DNA from: Actinomycetes bacterium
GTDB lineage: Bacteria > Actinomycetota > Actinomycetes > Propionibacteriales > Propionibacteriaceae
DNA length: 9,212 bases
Direction of reading: 5' to 3'
Assembly (NCBI GenBank): GCA_023412435.1
Contig: JAEYNS010000005.1
Location: 1-9,212, forward strand
The translations under genes were made by a program, and so were the position numbers. This document shows positions 7,557 to 9,212 of the stretch, in pieces. Every line of letters starts with the position of its first letter. Position 1 is the stretch's first letter. The notes under the pieces are model-generated. The model was given only the letters and a program-made list of their open reading frames with translations. It had not been told where the DNA came from and did no database searches.

Positions 7557-8863
7557 CACTGCTCCTTCTCGGTCGTGTCGTCAGGGGCCGGCTCGGCGGT
7601 GGCCGACACCACCCCGGCCAGCTCGGGCAGCACCTGCCCCGGCATCGGCGGGACGGGGTAGCCGCCGGCGAAGGCGTCGAACGGCTCGTCCTCGGCGGGT
7701 CCGGGCTTGGCCGGCTCCCGGTCGCCGATGAACAGCAGCGCGAGCGTCGCCAGCAGCAGCACCGCCGCGATCCCCAGCGCGGTGTACCACAGCCACTGCT
7801 GCATGCCCTCCTGCTGCACCTTGCGGATCACCGAGATCAAGACGATCCAGGCCAGCGAGATCGGGATCAGGGCCTTCCAGCCCAGCGACATGAACTGGTC
7901 GTAGCGGAACCTCGGAAGCGTGCCGCGCAACCACACGAACAGCGAGATGAACAGCTGCACCTTGATCATGAACCAGATCGGGCCCAGCCACGGGTTGTTG
8001 AGGAACTCGATCTGGTTGAGCGGCCACGGCGTCAGGTAGCCGCCCATGAACAGCGTCGTAGCGATCGCCGAGACGGTGGCCATGTTGATGTACTCGGCGA
8101 GGAAGTAGATCGCGTAACGGAAGCCTGAGTACTCGGTGATGTAGCCGGAGACCAGCTCGGACTCCGCCTCCGGCAGGTCGAAGGGCGCCCGGTTGGTCTC
8201 ACCCACCATCGAGATCACGTAGATGATGAAGCTCGGGATCAGGGTGATGAACAGCCAGTTCGGCATCCCGAAGGCGTCGAAGCCGAACGGCATCAGTGGC
8301 GCGCGCTGGGCCTCGACTATCTGCGAGGTTGACATCGTCCCGGCGTACAGGAAGACCGCCACCAGCGACAGGCCCATCGCGATCTCGTAGCTGATCATCT
8401 GGGCCGTGGAGCGGAGCCCGCCGAGCAGCGAGTACGGGGAGTTCGACGACCAGCCGGCCAGCACGAACCCGTAGATGCCGACGGCCGTCACGGCGAGCAG
8501 GACGAGCACACCGACCTCGGGGTCGGCCAGCTGCAGGCGCGTGGTCACCCCGAAGATCTCGACCTCGCCGCCGAACGGGATCACCGCCCAGGCTGTGAAG
8601 GCCGCGGTGCCCGCGATGATCGGCGCCACCGTGAACAGGACGCGGTCGACCATCCGCGGCATGAAGTCCTCCTTGATCAGGAGCTTCATGCCGTCGGCCA
8701 GCGCCTGGCCGAGGCCGAACGGGCCGTTCATGATGGGGCCGAGCCGGTGCTGCATCTTGGCCACCAGCCGGCGCTCGTACCAGACGTTGAAGATCGTCCA
8801 GACCAGCAGGACGACGAACAGCGCGACGACCTTGATCAGGACAAGCCACCAGGGATCGTTCAT
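7556..8863 (-). CDS. nuoH: NADH-quinone oxidoreductase subunit H (NuoH) with extra C-terminal helix and Pro-rich tail
   Basis: Membrane anchor of the peripheral arm, forming much of the quinone chamber and the start of the proton path. It is 435 residues, against about 325 in E. coli. Family signatures are present: the N-terminal [14 protein letters not shown] (30-43), KLLIKED (60-66), [16 protein letters not shown] (149-164), and the quinone-site loop [20 protein letters not shown] (221-240), followed by YITEYSG. After the eight core helices there is a basic loop (IRKVQQEG), a further hydrophobic helix (about 356-379), and a tail of about 55 residues. The tail contains [11 protein letters not shown] (400-410) and ends acidic. 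I associate this extension with actinobacterial NuoH. The start is ATG 8863, sharing one base with the nuoG TGA (TGATG), with GGAGG (8873-8877) 9 bases upstream. Confidence 0.98.
   Translation of the reverse strand: MNDPWWLVLIKVVALFVVLLVWTIFNVWYERRLVAKMQHRLGPIMNGPFGLGQALADGMKLLIKEDFMPRMVDRVLFTVAPIIAGTAAFTAWAVIPFGGEVEIFGVTTRLQLADPEVGVLVLLAVTAVGIYGFVLAGWSSNSPYSLLGGLRSTAQMISYEIAMGLSLVAVFLYAGTMSTSQIVEAQRAPLMPFGFDAFGMPNWLFITLIPSFIIYVISMVGETNRAPFDLPEAESELVSGYITEYSGFRYAIYFLAEYINMATVSAIATTLFMGGYLTPWPLNQIEFLNNPWLGPIWFMIKVQLFISLFVWLRGTLPRFRYDQFMSLGWKALIPISLAWIVLISVIRKVQQEGMQQWLWYTALGIAAVLLLATLALLFIGDREPAKPGPAEDEPFDAFAGGYPVPPMPGQVLPELAGVVSATAEPAPDDTTEKEQ
7562..7567 (-). promoter_or_regulatory. Ribosome binding site of nuoI
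   Basis: AAGGAG on the minus strand inside the last codons of nuoH, 5 bases before ATG 7556 and 2 bases before GTG 7559. It favours the ATG as the nuoI start and ties nuoI translation to the end of nuoH. Confidence 0.7.
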
Positions 8864-9212
8864 CAGGCGACACCTCCCGGGCTGAGCTGCACGGTGTCAC
8901 CGGGCAGCACCCCATACTCCCCCAGGGCGGCGCCCGGGCTGTTGGTCGGCACCCACACGGTGCCGTCGACCATGTCGGGCTCGACCGCGAGCGTCAGGCT
9001 GAACGAGCCGGACGGGCTCACCACGGTGAGCATCCCGCCGTCGACCAGGCCCTCCGCCGCCGCGGTGGCGGGGCTGACCCGAGCGATCGCCGGCTTCGCG
9101 GTGGCCGCCAGGGCGAGCTCGTTGTCCATCCCGCCCCCGCCGTCGAGCAGCTGACGCCTGGTGGCGAGCCGGTAGCCGCCGCTGGACGCGGCCGGCGCGG
9201 GCCGGTCGGCAC
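8863..9212 (-). CDS. nuoG: NADH-quinone oxidoreductase subunit G (NuoG), C-terminal end only
   Basis: Only the last 115 codons of the gene lie in the window. The frame is open from base 9212 to the TGA at 8865-8863, so the ATG at 9129 (MDNEL) is internal and not a start. NuoG is the large iron-sulfur subunit of the peripheral arm and belongs to the molybdopterin oxidoreductase fold. The visible part begins GGYRLATRRQLLDGG and continues with RVSPATAAAEGLVDGG and a beta-rich run ending GVLPGDTVQLSPGG. This fits the C-terminal molybdopterin-dinucleotide-binding-like beta barrel, which in complex I is structural and binds no cofactor as far as is known. The identity rests on this domain plus its position directly before nuoH, as in standard nuo operons. 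The N-terminal [2Fe-2S] and [4Fe-4S] part cannot be seen. Confidence 0.92.
   Translation of the reverse strand, partial: ADRPAPAASSGGYRLATRRQLLDGGGGMDNELALAATAKPAIARVSPATAAAEGLVDGGMLTVVSPSGSFSLTLAVEPDMVDGTVWVPTNSPGAALGEYGVLPGDTVQLSPGGVA

Noticed and set aside
8863..9129. An 88-residue small protein starting at ATG 9129
   Set aside because: The same frame stays open to the window edge and reads as the end of the NuoG C-terminal domain, so the ATG is internal.

Overview
The window comes from a GC-rich bacterial chromosome and holds the distal part of a respiratory complex I (NADH:quinone oxidoreductase, nuo) operon. Every real gene lies on the minus strand, so transcription runs from the right end to the left end. 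The strong GC bias at third codon positions, the GTG starts, and the subunit architecture all suggest an actinobacterium. The architectural clues are a NuoH with an extra C-terminal helix and a Pro-rich tail, a NuoJ with a long soluble tail, and a NuoN with an Ala/Ser-rich loop. I cannot name the genus from this sequence alone.

In transcription order the layout is: the 3' end of nuoG (right edge, 9212-8863), nuoH, nuoI, nuoJ, nuoK, nuoL, nuoM, nuoN, and then a long-chain polyprenyl diphosphate synthase whose 3' end runs off the left edge (896-1). Genes are packed without real intergenic space. Five junctions overlap by 1 or 4 bases (TGATG at G/H and H/I, ATGA at I/J, GTGA at J/K and M/N). The other three have gaps of 10, 14 and 9 bases (K/L, L/M, N/synthase). 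No stretch over 300 bases lacks a gene, and I see no tRNA, rRNA, CRISPR array, mobile element, terminator hairpin or promoter that I can support.

The genes form one functional unit. The NuoG end belongs to the peripheral arm. NuoI carries two [4Fe-4S] clusters that pass electrons to quinone at the NuoH interface. NuoH, J, K, L, M and N form the membrane arm, with the conserved Glu/Lys/His/Asp residues of the proton path all visible. The last gene probably makes the isoprenoid tail of the quinone (menaquinone in most actinobacteria) that complex I reduces, so enzyme and substrate-tail synthesis appear to be co-transcribed.

This is core metabolism and looks intact, with no frameshift and no missing catalytic motif. 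I found no undescribed system. The points worth a second look are the lineage-specific tails on NuoH and NuoJ and the quinone-tail synthase at the operon's end.
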